From Mobilicoccus caccae (GTDB taxonomy: Bacteria; Actinomycetota; Actinomycetes; Actinomycetales; Dermatophilaceae), in contig NZ_BSUO01000001.1 in the NCBI RefSeq assembly GCF_030161635.1, forward strand, positions 1,531,199 to 1,595,198: a DNA stretch of 64,000 nt, in the 5' to 3' direction. This document shows positions 10,591-22,650 of this stretch, one piece after another. Position 1 is the stretch's first letter, and the number at the start of each line of letters is the position of its first letter. The position numbers and the translations under genes were made by a program. Under the pieces are notes generated by a model. The model ran no database searches and had not been told where the DNA came from. It saw only the letters and a list, made by a program, of their open reading frames with translations.

Positions 10591-11249
10591 CAGCCGCGCT
10601 CACGCCACTCGGTCAGGTGCGGACGCTCCGCCCCGAGTGTCGTGTCGCTGCCGTGGCCGGGGTAGACCCACGTGTCGTCGCCGAACGGCTCGAAGACACG
10701 CTCGCTCAGGTCGTCCATGAGGGAGGCGAAGTCCTCGGGGGAGGTGGTCTTGCCCGGGCCGCCGGGGAAGAGGCTGTCGCCGCTGATGACGTGCGAGTGG
10801 CCCTCGGGGTCGGTCCACGTGAGGGCGATGGCCCCGGGCGTGTGGCCCCGCAGCTCGATGACGTCGAGACTCACGTCGCCGACCGTCACCGTGTCGCCGT
10901 GTGCGAGGCGGTGATCGGGCGCGACGGGCAGCGCGTCCGCGTCGTTCTCACCCGCGTAGGTGTCGGCGCCCGTGCGCTCCGCGAGCTCCTTCAACGCGCC
11001 GGTGTGGTCGCCGTGCCGGTGCGTCGTGAGGATGGCCTGCAGGCGACCCGACCCCTCCTCGACCAACTCGACCAGCCGGTTGGGCTCGGCGGCGGCGTCC
11101 ACGAGGAGCTGATCCCCGGTCGAGGGGCACGTGAGCAGGTAGACGTTGTTGTCCATCTCGCCGACGCTGCACTTGCGCAGCACCAGGGTGCCGAGGTCGC
11201 GGACATCGCTGGGTCCGCCGGGAGTGACATCGCCGCTGTACGTGCTCAT
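10587..11249 (-). CDS. Metallo-beta-lactamase-fold hydrolase (glyoxalase II-like)
   Basis: 220-residue protein of the MBL fold. The metal-binding motif HRHGDH is at residues 77-82, followed by further ligands in ELRGHTPGAIAL and SGDSLF, and a closing YPGHGSDTTLG. The order and size match the small glyoxalase II-like branch in actinobacteria, which hydrolyses thioesters, but the true substrate is unknown. The ATG at 11249 follows a GGAGG site by 5 nt; longer in-frame starts lack one. It is coupled by overlap to the RhtA-like exporter and divergent from rtcB, with 191 bp between the two starts. Confidence 0.82.
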   Translation of the reverse strand: MSTYSGDVTPGGPSDVRDLGTLVLRKCSVGEMDNNVYLLTCPSTGDQLLVDAAAEPNRLVELVEEGSGRLQAILTTHRHGDHTGALKELAERTGADTYAGENDADALPVAPDHRLAHGDTVTVGDVSLDVIELRGHTPGAIALTWTDPEGHSHVISGDSLFPGGPGKTTSPEDFASLMDDLSERVFEPFGDDTWVYPGHGSDTTLGAERPHLTEWRERGW

Positions 11250-11403
11250 CGCTGCCTCCGTGGGTCGTCTTCGGCGTCGGTCGAGGTGTCGACGCAGGCC
11301 CATCCTCGCCGAGTCGGGCGGTGAATGGGCCAACGGGGGCGAGCGGGATCGCGGCGACGGGTGCGTCGGCGACCTCCGGAGCCCCACGGACCCGGAAATC
11401 CGC

Positions 11404-11432
11404 TCGACGGGTGCGGTGCCGACCGGGACACT
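11404..11432 (+). promoter_or_regulatory. Candidate promoter of rtcB
   Basis: TCGACG (11404-11409), 17 nt, GACACT (11427-11432). The rtcB GTG begins 8 nt after the -10 box, so this would also give a leaderless or nearly leaderless mRNA. It is close to the sigma-70 consensus but not exact. Confidence 0.45.
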
Positions 11433-11440
11433 CGGGGATC

Positions 11441-12706
11441 GTGAACACCGAGAACTCCGAGACCACCGAGGCCGCCCGGGCCGTGCGCCGGGAGGGCCGT
11501 CCGCCGACCGTGTTCCCGGTGACGCTGCCGGGGGCCGAGCACACCGCCCTCTGGGCGGAGGTCGACTCGATCGAACCCGCTGCGCAGGAGCAGTTGCGCA
11601 ACGTGGCTGCACTGCCGTGGACCCACCGACTCGCCGTCATGCCCGACGTGCACTACGGCAAGGGGGCGACGGTCGGGTCGGTCATCGCGATGCGCGGGGC
11701 GGTCGCGCCGGCGGCCGTCGGCGTCGACATCGGGTGCGGCATGGCCGCGGTGCGGACCTCCCTGTCCGCCGGCGAACTACCGGACGATCTGGGCTCCCTG
11801 CGGTCGGCGATCGAGGCCGAGATCCCCGTCGGGTTCGAGTCGCACGACGGTTCCGCGGACCTGTCGGCCGATCCGGGCCTGCGTCGCCGGGTCGATGCGC
11901 ACCTGGGCGGGTTCTCCACGCTGCGGGCCCCGGGCATCGACGAACGGCACGGACGGGCCGTCGCGCAGTGCGGGACCCTCGGCGGCGGCAACCACTTCAT
12001 CGAGGTGACCCTGGACGAGGACCAGCAGGTCTGGCTCATGCTGCACTCCGGGTCGCGGAACATCGGCAACGAACTCGCCCGTCGGCACATCGAGTCCGCT
12101 CGCGGCCTGGAGCACAACCTGGGGCTGCCGGACCGCGACCTCGCGGTGTTCCTCGCCGACACCCCGCAGATGCAGGACTACCTTCACGATCTGCACTGGG
12201 CCCAGGAGTACGCGCTTCTCAACCGCGAGGCGATGCTCGTGCTCCTGGAGAACGTCGTCCGCCGCGCGTTCCCGCAGGTCACGTACTCCGAGCGGGTGAC
12301 GTGCCACCACAACTACGTCGCGCACGAGACGTATGACGGGGTCGATGTCGTGGTCACCCGCAAGGGCGCGATCCGCGCCGGACGCGGTGACCTGGGGCTC
12401 ATCCCCGGCTCGATGGGCACGGGGTCGTACGTGGTCCGTGGACTCGGCAACGAGGCGTCCCTGTGCTCGGCCTCGCACGGAGCCGGCCGGCGGATGTCGC
12501 GGAACAAGGCCCGCAAGACCTTCACCGTGGCCGACCTGGAGGCGCAGACGCGGGGGATCGAATGCCGCAAGGACGCCGGGGTGCTCGACGAGATCCCCGG
12601 CGCCTACAAGGACCTGGCGGCGGTGATCGCGGCACAGACCACCGGCACGGAGCCGCTGGTCGAGGTGGTCACCAAGCTCGACACCGTCCTCTGCGTCAAG
12701 GGCTGA
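11441..12706 (+). CDS. rtcB: RNA-splicing ligase RtcB
   Basis: 421-residue RtcB, the GTP- and manganese-dependent ligase that joins 2',3'-cyclic phosphate (or 3'-phosphate) to 5'-OH RNA ends in RNA repair. Conserved elements: [12 protein letters not shown], the metal-binding cysteine in [46 protein letters not shown] and [10 protein letters not shown], which contains the histidine that becomes guanylylated. The GTG at 11441 is chosen because a promoter candidate ends 8 nt before it; a longer in-frame version starting at 11321 would add about 40 non-conserved residues. No archease or RtcA gene is adjacent. Confidence 0.93.
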   Translation: MNTENSETTEAARAVRREGRPPTVFPVTLPGAEHTALWAEVDSIEPAAQEQLRNVAALPWTHRLAVMPDVHYGKGATVGSVIAMRGAVAPAAVGVDIGCGMAAVRTSLSAGELPDDLGSLRSAIEAEIPVGFESHDGSADLSADPGLRRRVDAHLGGFSTLRAPGIDERHGRAVAQCGTLGGGNHFIEVTLDEDQQVWLMLHSGSRNIGNELARRHIESARGLEHNLGLPDRDLAVFLADTPQMQDYLHDLHWAQEYALLNREAMLVLLENVVRRAFPQVTYSERVTCHHNYVAHETYDGVDVVVTRKGAIRAGRGDLGLIPGSMGTGSYVVRGLGNEASLCSASHGAGRRMSRNKARKTFTVADLEAQTRGIECRKDAGVLDEIPGAYKDLAAVIAAQTTGTEPLVEVVTKLDTVLCVKG

Positions 12707-12793
12707 GGCGACCCGGTCGGCGCCGGTGCGTGCGCGTATCGGCGCCGATCGGCGTGCCCGTCGCTGACCTGCGCTGACGCGGCCATCGAACGG

Positions 12794-12816
12794 TTGTCGG
12801 AGGTGCCGCCTACGAT
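12794..12816 (+). promoter_or_regulatory. RecA-independent DNA-damage promoter of uvrA
   Basis: TTGTCGGAG (12794-12802), 8 nt, TACGAT (12811-12816): a match to the RecA-NDp motif with one change, A for T at position 8. Seven nt later comes a GTG at 12824, the same spacing as for uvrB and uvrC. This decides the uvrA start: an in-frame ATG at 12815 lies inside the -10 box and cannot be the start of a transcript from this promoter. Confidence 0.8.
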
Positions 12817-12823
12817 GAGCGAC

Positions 12824-15956
<3,133 letters not shown>

Positions 15957-16041
15957 GTCCCGGGATCGTGAGCAGCGACGGGCCGATGGTCCCGTATGTC
16001 TACAGTGGCCGGACCGATCCAACTCGAGGAGGACGACAGAC

Positions 16042-16509
16042 GTGACGCTGGAGAAGACGGGAACCCACGACCGACGCACCGTGCTGAAGTTGGCCGGGGC
16101 GGGCGGGGCCGCGATCGCCACGATCACCTTCGTCGCGGGCTGCGGCTCGGGTGGCGACGAGGGGTCCGGAGGGTCGAAGGAGGCCGCGCAGCCGAGCGCC
16201 GAGGTGCAGGCCGCGGTCGAGCAGGCCGTCACCGGTGGACAGGTGAAGGTCGGCGGGGCGGCCTTCCTCGAGGAGGCCGGAGTCGTGGTCACCCAACCGA
16301 CCGCGGGGGACTACAAGGTCTTCTCCGACAAGTGCCCCCACCAGAACGCCCCGGTGACGATGCTCGACGAGGGCTCCGGGCGCATCGTGTGCGTCCTGCA
16401 CGGCAGCCAGTTCGACCCCACCACCGGTGAGGTCGTCGTCGGCCCGTCCGCGCGGGGGCTCACGCCGATGGCCGTCGACGTCGCGGCACCCGCACCCACG
16501 TCCACCTGA
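16042..16509 (+). CDS. Rieske 2Fe-2S protein, Tat-exported lipoprotein
   Basis: 155-residue exported iron-sulfur protein. The N-terminus has a twin-arginine signal, DRRTVLKLAGAGG, followed by a lipobox (TFVAGC), so it should be folded with its cluster in the cytoplasm, exported by Tat and anchored by lipid. A Ser/Gly-rich linker follows. The Rieske ligands are in CPHQNAP and CVLHGSQF, the usual CxH...CxxH pair. The GTG at 16042 has a GAGGAGG site about 10 nt upstream. There are no partner oxidase or cytochrome genes beside it; the redox partner is unknown. It is convergent with livF across a strong hairpin. Confidence 0.85.
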   Translation: MTLEKTGTHDRRTVLKLAGAGGAAIATITFVAGCGSGGDEGSGGSKEAAQPSAEVQAAVEQAVTGGQVKVGGAAFLEEAGVVVTQPTAGDYKVFSDKCPHQNAPVTMLDEGSGRIVCVLHGSQFDPTTGEVVVGPSARGLTPMAVDVAAPAPTST

Positions 16510-16605
16510 GCAGCCACCGACCACAGCCGACACCACGTCCGAGGCATCACAACCGGCCACCGTGTCGGACACGGCAGGCGGACACGAATCACGATGTCGG
16601 ACCCA

Positions 16606-16644
16606 GCGGAACGCCGCGCAGAGCAGGTCTGCGCGGCGTTCCGC
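16606..16644. terminator. Bidirectional terminator between the Rieske gene and livF
   Basis: Perfect 17-bp inverted repeat (GCGGAACGCCGCGCAGA at 16606-16622, complement at 16628-16644) with a GCAGG loop, followed by TTCTCC. It lies between two convergent genes. Confidence 0.85.
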
Positions 16645-16687
16645 TTCTCCGAACGGGATGAGGCCGGTCGACGACCGCCGGTGCCCC

Positions 16688-17398
16688 TCAGTCCTCGCCG
16701 AGGTAGGCCTTGCGCACCTCGTCGCTGGTGAGGAGCTCCGGGCCTGTGCCGGACAGGACGATCTTGCCGACCTCGAGCACGTAGCCGACGTCCGCGAGCT
16801 TGAGTGCCGCCTGCGCGTTCTGCTCGACGAGCAGGATCGTGGTGCCACCGGCCCGCAGGTCGGCCACCGTGCTCATGATCTTCTTCATCATCAGCGGCGA
16901 CAGACCCATCGAGGGTTCGTCGAGGAGCAGCAGCCGGGGGCGGCTCATCATGGCGCGTCCCATGGCCAGCATCTGCTGCTCGCCACCGGAGAACGTGCCC
17001 GCCGGCTGAGAACGGCGTTCGGCCAGGACGGGGAACAGGTCGAAGACCTTCCGGAGGTCGTCGTCGGTCTCCTTGTCCCGCCGCGAGTACGCCCCGAGCC
17101 GGAGGTTCTCCTCCACCGTCATCCGCGGAAAGATGCGGCGCCCCTCCGGGGAGTGCGCCATCCCGAGCGAGACGATCTTGTGCGCCGGGACCGACGTCAA
17201 CGCGGTGCCGTCGAACGAGATCGAGCCCTTGGCGGGCCTGATCAGCCCGGACAGGGTGCGCAGGGTCGTGGTCTTGCCCGCTCCGTTGGTGCCGATGAGG
17301 CAGACGATCTGCCCCTCCTCGACGTCGAAGCTGATGCCCTTGACGGCCCGGATCTTTCCGTACGAGACCACGAGGTCCCGCACCTCCAACAGCGCCAT
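16688..17398 (-). CDS. livF: Branched-chain amino acid ABC transporter, ATPase LivF
   Basis: 236-residue ATP-binding subunit. Walker A is GTNGAGKTT near residue 36, the family block AHSPEGRRIFPRMTVEENL follows, then signature FSGGEQQMLAMGRAMM, Walker B LLLLDEPSMGLSP and the switch region ILLVEQN. These are LivF hallmarks and distinguish it from LivG. It is the last gene of the five-gene transporter operon and starts immediately at the end of livG. With LivG it energises uptake of leucine, isoleucine and valine, or of related amides. Confidence 0.95.
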   Translation of the reverse strand: MALLEVRDLVVSYGKIRAVKGISFDVEEGQIVCLIGTNGAGKTTTLRTLSGLIRPAKGSISFDGTALTSVPAHKIVSLGMAHSPEGRRIFPRMTVEENLRLGAYSRRDKETDDDLRKVFDLFPVLAERRSQPAGTFSGGEQQMLAMGRAMMSRPRLLLLDEPSMGLSPLMMKKIMSTVADLRAGGTTILLVEQNAQAALKLADVGYVLEVGKIVLSGTGPELLTSDEVRKAYLGED

Positions 17399-18344
17399 CA
17401 GCGGTCTCCGTCCTTGTCCTCGTGACGGCCTTCGCTGCCGTCCAGGCGCGTGCTTCCGCCGCTGCCCGGCTCGCGGGACCCGCCACCGACGACACCGTTG
17501 CCGGCGTCACCGTCGACGGACTCGAGGTCCTCCTCCTCGTCGTCACCGGTGCCGATGTAGGCCTCGATGACGCGGGGGTCGGACTGGACCTCGGCCGGGG
17601 TCCCCTCGACGAGGGCCTTGCCGCGGACGAGGCAGAGCACCCGGTTGCAGAGCCGGAAGATGAAGCGCATGTCGTGCTCGATGACCACGACGGCCAGACC
17701 CGAGTCGCGGATCTTGAAGATGAGGTCGGTGGCCTCCTTCGTCTCCTGGGGGTTCATGCCGGCGGTGGGCTCGTCGAGCAGGACGAGCTTGGGCTCGGTC
17801 GCCAACGCGCGGGCGATCTCCAGGCGACGCTGGTGGCCGTAGGGGAGGTTGCGGGCGAGATGCTCCTCGTACCCGCCGAGCCCGACGTAGTCCAGCAGTT
17901 CCTGTGCGCGCGCTCGTGTCTCGGCCTCCTCCCGGCGGTACTTGGGCCCCCGCAGGATCGAGGTGAGGGGGCCCGAGGAGGTGCGGCAGTACCGCCCGAC
18001 CATGACGTTCTCGAGCGCCGTCATGTTGGCGAAGAGGCGGATGTTCTGGAACGTCCGGCTCATTCCGGCCTGCACGACGCGACGCGGTCGCGGGGGCAGG
18101 ATCGTTCCGGCGAACGTCACCTCGCCCTCGGTCGGCTGGTAGAGGCCCGTCAGACAGTTGAAGAACGTCGTCTTGCCGGCACCGTTGGGGCCGATCAGGC
18201 CCACGATCTCGCCGGGGTAGACGTCGAGGTCGACGGCGCCCACGGCGGTGAGGCCGCCGAAGCGCATCGTGACCCCCGGGCCGACAGCAGGGCGTCCGAT
18301 CGGGCGCCCTCCGCTGCGGCTGCGGGCATGGCTGCGGTGCTCAC
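17398..18344 (-). CDS. livG: Branched-chain amino acid ABC transporter, ATPase LivG, hidden frame break near the start
   Basis: LivG-type ATPase with Walker A GPNGAGKTT, the long LivG insert (VMVGRYCRTSSGPLTSI), RNLPYGHQRRLEIARAL, Walker B LVLLDEPTAGMNPQE and ALVEGTPAEV. An uncorrected reading would have to start at an ATG at 18267 (MRFGGL), losing the first strand of the domain. One base added to the C run at 18273-18277 joins this frame to a GTG at 18344, giving VSTAAMP...ALLSARGVTMRFGGL, exactly the family N-terminus, and a GTGA overlap with the livM stop. I therefore read livG as 315 residues with one homopolymer loss. The C-terminal ~50 residues after DPRVIEAYIG are an acidic and glycine-rich tail. 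Confidence 0.85.
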
Positions 18345-20031
18345 TTGACCTCCTCGATGTGGACTTCCTGGACCTTCTCGGCGAGCGCGTCGTCCTCTTC
18401 GTGGAACTCGAGCTTGCGCCGCTGGCTCGCGATGAGGCCCTCGGGCCGGAACCGCATCATCAGGACCAGGAGCAGTCCGAACAGCAGCAGCCGGTACTCC
18501 GAGAAGAACCGCAGCTTCTCGGGCAGGAGCTTGAGGATGACCGCGCCGACGATGACGCCGCCGACGGTGCCCATGCCGCCGAGGACGACGGCGGCGAGCA
18601 GGAAGGCGGACTCGAGGAATTGATAGCTGTCCGGGGTGACCGCGACATCGTGGTGGGCCTTGACGGTGCCCGCGAGGCCGGCGAGGAAGGCGCCGCCGGC
18701 GAAGGCCAGCAGCTTGAGGCCGAAGACGTTGACGCCCATGGCCTCCGCGGCCTTCTCGTCCTCGCGGATGGCGATCCAGCCGCGACCGATCCGGCTGGCG
18801 TTCATCCGCATGAAGACCAGGATGATGAACGCCATGAGGATGAGCAGGAGGAAGTAGTAGTTGGCGAAGCGCGTGATCTCGATCCCGAAGAAGTGGTGTG
18901 ACTCACCGAAGTCGAAGCCGAGCAGGTGGAGCTCGGGGATGTCCGGGATGCCGTTCGAACCCCGGGTGAGGTTGGGACCGTTGTTGCCGTCGAGGTTGAA
19001 CATCGTCAGGCGGAAGATCTCACCGAACGCCAGGGTCACGATGGCGAGGTAGTCCCCGGAGACCCGCAACGTGGGCGACCCGATGATGAGGCCGAGGATC
19101 GAGGAGAAGATCGCACCGATCAGGGCGGTGACGATGAACGGCGGCTCCCAGTCGATCGTCGCGAACGCCGAACCGGACAAGATGGCTCCGACGTAGGCGC
19201 CGGCGCCGAGGAAGGCGATGTAGCCGAGGTCGAGCAGGCCGGCGAGGCCGACGACGATGTTCAGACCGACCGCGGTCGCCGCGAAGATCAGCACGTTGGT
19301 GGCGATCGACATGTTGGCGTCGGAGCCGTCCTGGGTCAGCGGGAACGCGAACGCGGCGGCGAACGCCGCGAGCATGAGGACCCGGCTGTGCTTGGTGGCG
19401 AGGATGCCGAGCCAGGTGAACAGGCCGGCCCCGGCGAGGACCCCCATGACGACACCCACGTGGATGACGAGCATGACGAAACGGGCGGCGTCGGTGATGC
19501 CCAGGGCGTAGGCCGCGAGCAGCATGAACCCACCGACGAACACGACGAGGATCAGCACCTCCATCCAGGAGGGCAGCCGCACGTGGATGAGTTCCTTGTC
19601 GGCGTAGGACTCCCGGATCGAGGACCCGAGGGTGACGATCAGCGCGCCGGCGAGGGCCACCCAGGCGCCGGGCTCGGCGTTCACGAGACCGCCCGCCTGC
19701 ACGGTGATGATGATGAGCACGCCGGCCATGAAGATGGCCGTGCCGATGCCGAGGGCGCGCAGTGCCTTGCCCTCGGTGGCGTACGGCTCGAACCGGCGCA
19801 GCGGCGGGACGACGGACAGCGAGAGCAGCGCCAGACCGCCGAGGCCGAGGGACAGGACCGCCCACTGGCTCGGGGCGGGGTTGAACCAGAGCGTGAGGTC
19901 GCCGAGGACGTCGGGGTCGTAGCACCACGACATGAACGGCGCCACGACGAGGAGCAGCAGGCCGAGCGCGAGCACCGGGACCGCCCGGTTCGCGAAACGC
20001 CCGCCGAACAGCGGGATCGACAGTGCGGAAC

Positions 20032-20035
<4 letters not shown>
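18341..20035 (-). CDS. livM: Branched-chain amino acid ABC transporter, permease LivM
   Basis: 564-residue permease. The conserved LivM core starts near residue 240 (TNVLIFAATAVGLNIVVGLAGLLDLGYIAFLGAGAYVGA) and holds the permease loop SRIGRGWIAIREDEKAAEAMGVNVFGLKLLAF. About 200 extra residues with several membrane segments precede it, longer than in E. coli LivM (about 425 residues) but common in actinobacteria. The ATG at 20035 overlaps the livH stop by 4 bp. The same frame stays open upstream across livH to 21004, but that stretch is only the shadow of livH. Confidence 0.93.
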
Positions 20036-20979
<944 letters not shown>

Positions 20980-21008
20980 CGGACTCCTTCAGTGTCGGGC
21001 GCACCCGT

Positions 21009-21043
21009 CCGGCTCAGGACGATGATCGATCGTCCTGAGCCGG
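21009..21043 (-). terminator. Attenuating hairpin between livK and livH
   Basis: Perfect 15-bp inverted repeat (CCGGCTCAGGACGAT at 21009-21023, complement at 21029-21043). It lies 20 bp after the livK stop and about 30 bp before the livH start, in the same transcription unit. Partial read-through would give more binding protein than permease, as is usual for ABC importers. Confidence 0.7.
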
Positions 21044-21062
21044 ATGGGAACGAAGTAGCCGG

Positions 21063-22298
21063 TCAGCCCTGCAGTTCGCCGGTCTTGGCGACTGCCCAGG
21101 CGCCGTCCTTGACGGTGTACACGGTGAGGATGCGGGTCTTGCTGTCGCCGTACTCGTCGAACGCGACCTGGCCGGTCACGCCCTCGAGGTCGACCTTGCC
21201 GATGGCGTCGACGGTGGCCTGACGGGCGGCCTCGGCGCTCTCGGCGTCCTTGAGGGAGGTCTTGAGGCCCTCGATGATGGCGTTGGCCGCGTCGTAGGCG
21301 TAGGCGCCGTAGGCACCCGGCTCCTGGTCGTACTTCTGGGCCGAGTAACCGTCGGTGAACTCCTTGCCCTTGGCGAGGGTGTCGAGCGGCGCGCCGACGG
21401 AGGTCGTCATGTCGCCGGTCGAGGTGCCGCCGGCCAGTTCGACGTACTTGGGGTTGTACAGGCCGTCACCGCCGACGAGCGGCACGTTGAGGCCACCGGC
21501 CTTCATCTGCTGCGAGAGCGGGCCACCCTGGGGGTACTCGCCGCCGTAGTAGACCGCCTGCGGCTTCTTGCCGGAGATCGCCGCGAGGACGTTCTGGTAG
21601 TTGGCGTCGTCGGGGTTGATCGTCTCGGCCGCGACGACCGTGCCGCCCTTGGCGGTGAACTCCTTGGTGAAGGCGTCGACGAGGCCCTGACCGTAGGTCT
21701 TCTTGTCGTGGACGGTGGCGACCGTCTTGATGCCCTGCTCGAGGAGGTACTGGGCCGCGAACGGGCCCTGGACGTCGTCGGTGGTGCAGGTGCGGAAGTA
21801 GTTCTTGTACGTGCGCTTGGGGCTGTCCGCGAACTCCGCACCCCGGGTGAGCGAGGGGTTGGTGTTGGCCGGGGACACCATCACGATGTTCGCGGGGGCG
21901 AGGACCGGCTGGACGTTCTGGGCGGTGCTCGAGTTGAGCGTGCCGACCACACCGACGACGTCGGAGTCCCCGGCGAGGGCCGTGGCGGCGTTCTTGGCGG
22001 TCTCGGGCTTGGCCTCGTCGTCCTTGGCCTCGACCTCGAGGGTCCAACCCGGGATCGCACCGGAGTCGTTGGCCTGCTTGACGGCCAGCTCCACGGAGTG
22101 CTGGATGCCGAGGCCCATGGCGGACAGGTCGCCGGACAGCGGGGCGATGACGCCGATCTTGGCGGTCTTGTTGCCGGCCCCTCCGCCGGTCTGGCCGGAG
22201 CCGCCGCCGGTGTTGTCGCCGCGGCTGCCGCAGGCGGAGAGGGCCAGGGTGGTGGCGAGGACGGTGACACCGAGTCGGAATGCAGTGCGTGAGGGCAT
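21063..22298 (-). CDS. livK: Branched-chain amino acid ABC transporter, substrate-binding lipoprotein
   Basis: 411-residue periplasmic-binding-fold protein of the Leu/Ile/Val family. A signal peptide ends in a lipobox (ALSAC near residue 23), followed by a Gly/Ser/Thr-rich linker. The ligand-binding domain begins at KIGVIAPLSGDLSAMG, with VGVVGTLNSSTAQNVQPVLAPANIVMVSPANT and YKNYFRTCTTDDVQGPFAAQYL, the regions that hold the amino-acid backbone in this family. The start at 22298 has GGAGG upstream. It is the first gene of the livKHMGF operon; its upstream region carries two strong inverted repeats. Confidence 0.92.
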   Translation of the reverse strand: MPSRTAFRLGVTVLATTLALSACGSRGDNTGGGSGQTGGGAGNKTAKIGVIAPLSGDLSAMGLGIQHSVELAVKQANDSGAIPGWTLEVEAKDDEAKPETAKNAATALAGDSDVVGVVGTLNSSTAQNVQPVLAPANIVMVSPANTNPSLTRGAEFADSPKRTYKNYFRTCTTDDVQGPFAAQYLLEQGIKTVATVHDKKTYGQGLVDAFTKEFTAKGGTVVAAETINPDDANYQNVLAAISGKKPQAVYYGGEYPQGGPLSQQMKAGGLNVPLVGGDGLYNPKYVELAGGTSTGDMTTSVGAPLDTLAKGKEFTDGYSAQKYDQEPGAYGAYAYDAANAIIEGLKTSLKDAESAEAARQATVDAIGKVDLEGVTGQVAFDEYGDSKTRILTVYTVKDGAWAVAKTGELQG

Positions 22299-22650
22299 GA
22301 AACGCCTCCAGGTCGAGGATCGAGTTTGGTCCGCGAGGCAGGCGCCGGCGCCTCACGCACCCGGTGAAGCTGGGTGCGTGGAATGTACGAGTGGGTGATG
22401 CGCGCCGCACCGAGGGCGCGGCACCTGTGACCTATTCGTGACCTGGCTCGGGATACAACGACCGCTCGACCGAAGAGGGGCGCCGTTCGGCGCAGTGCCC
22501 CGACGGGCCTCGGACGGGCGTGATCGGCCCGATCTCGCCACGTCGGAGGGTCTCCGGCGCACCCCTGGGGAGCCCCTCCAGCGCCTCCGGCGACGGTGCC
22601 TCCGGCGCACCCGGCGGGGCCTGTCGGTGGCGGCCTCTAGGCTGACGGAC
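22299..22650. other. 352-bp divergent control region of liv operon and uvrC
   Basis: No gene is supported here. Next to livK there is a perfect 14-bp palindrome AGGCGCCGGCGCCT (22340-22353), directly followed by a 9-bp inverted repeat, CACGCACCC (22354-22362) and GGGTGCGTG (22372-22380). Both would lie in the livK promoter or leader and are candidate operator or attenuator structures. Near uvrC, a 13-bp direct repeat CTCCGGCGCACCC occurs at 22552 and 22600, with a third partial copy (CTCCGGCG) at 22585. The uvrC damage promoter ends the region. Confidence 0.45.
22621..22643 (+). promoter_or_regulatory. RecA-independent DNA-damage promoter of uvrC
   Basis: CTGTCGGTG (22621-22629), 8 nt, TAGGCT (22638-22643), a match to TTGTCRGTG-N8-TAnnnT with one change at the first base. 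The GTG start of uvrC follows 7 nt later, as in uvrA and uvrB. The leaderless layout fixes the start at 22651. Confidence 0.82.
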
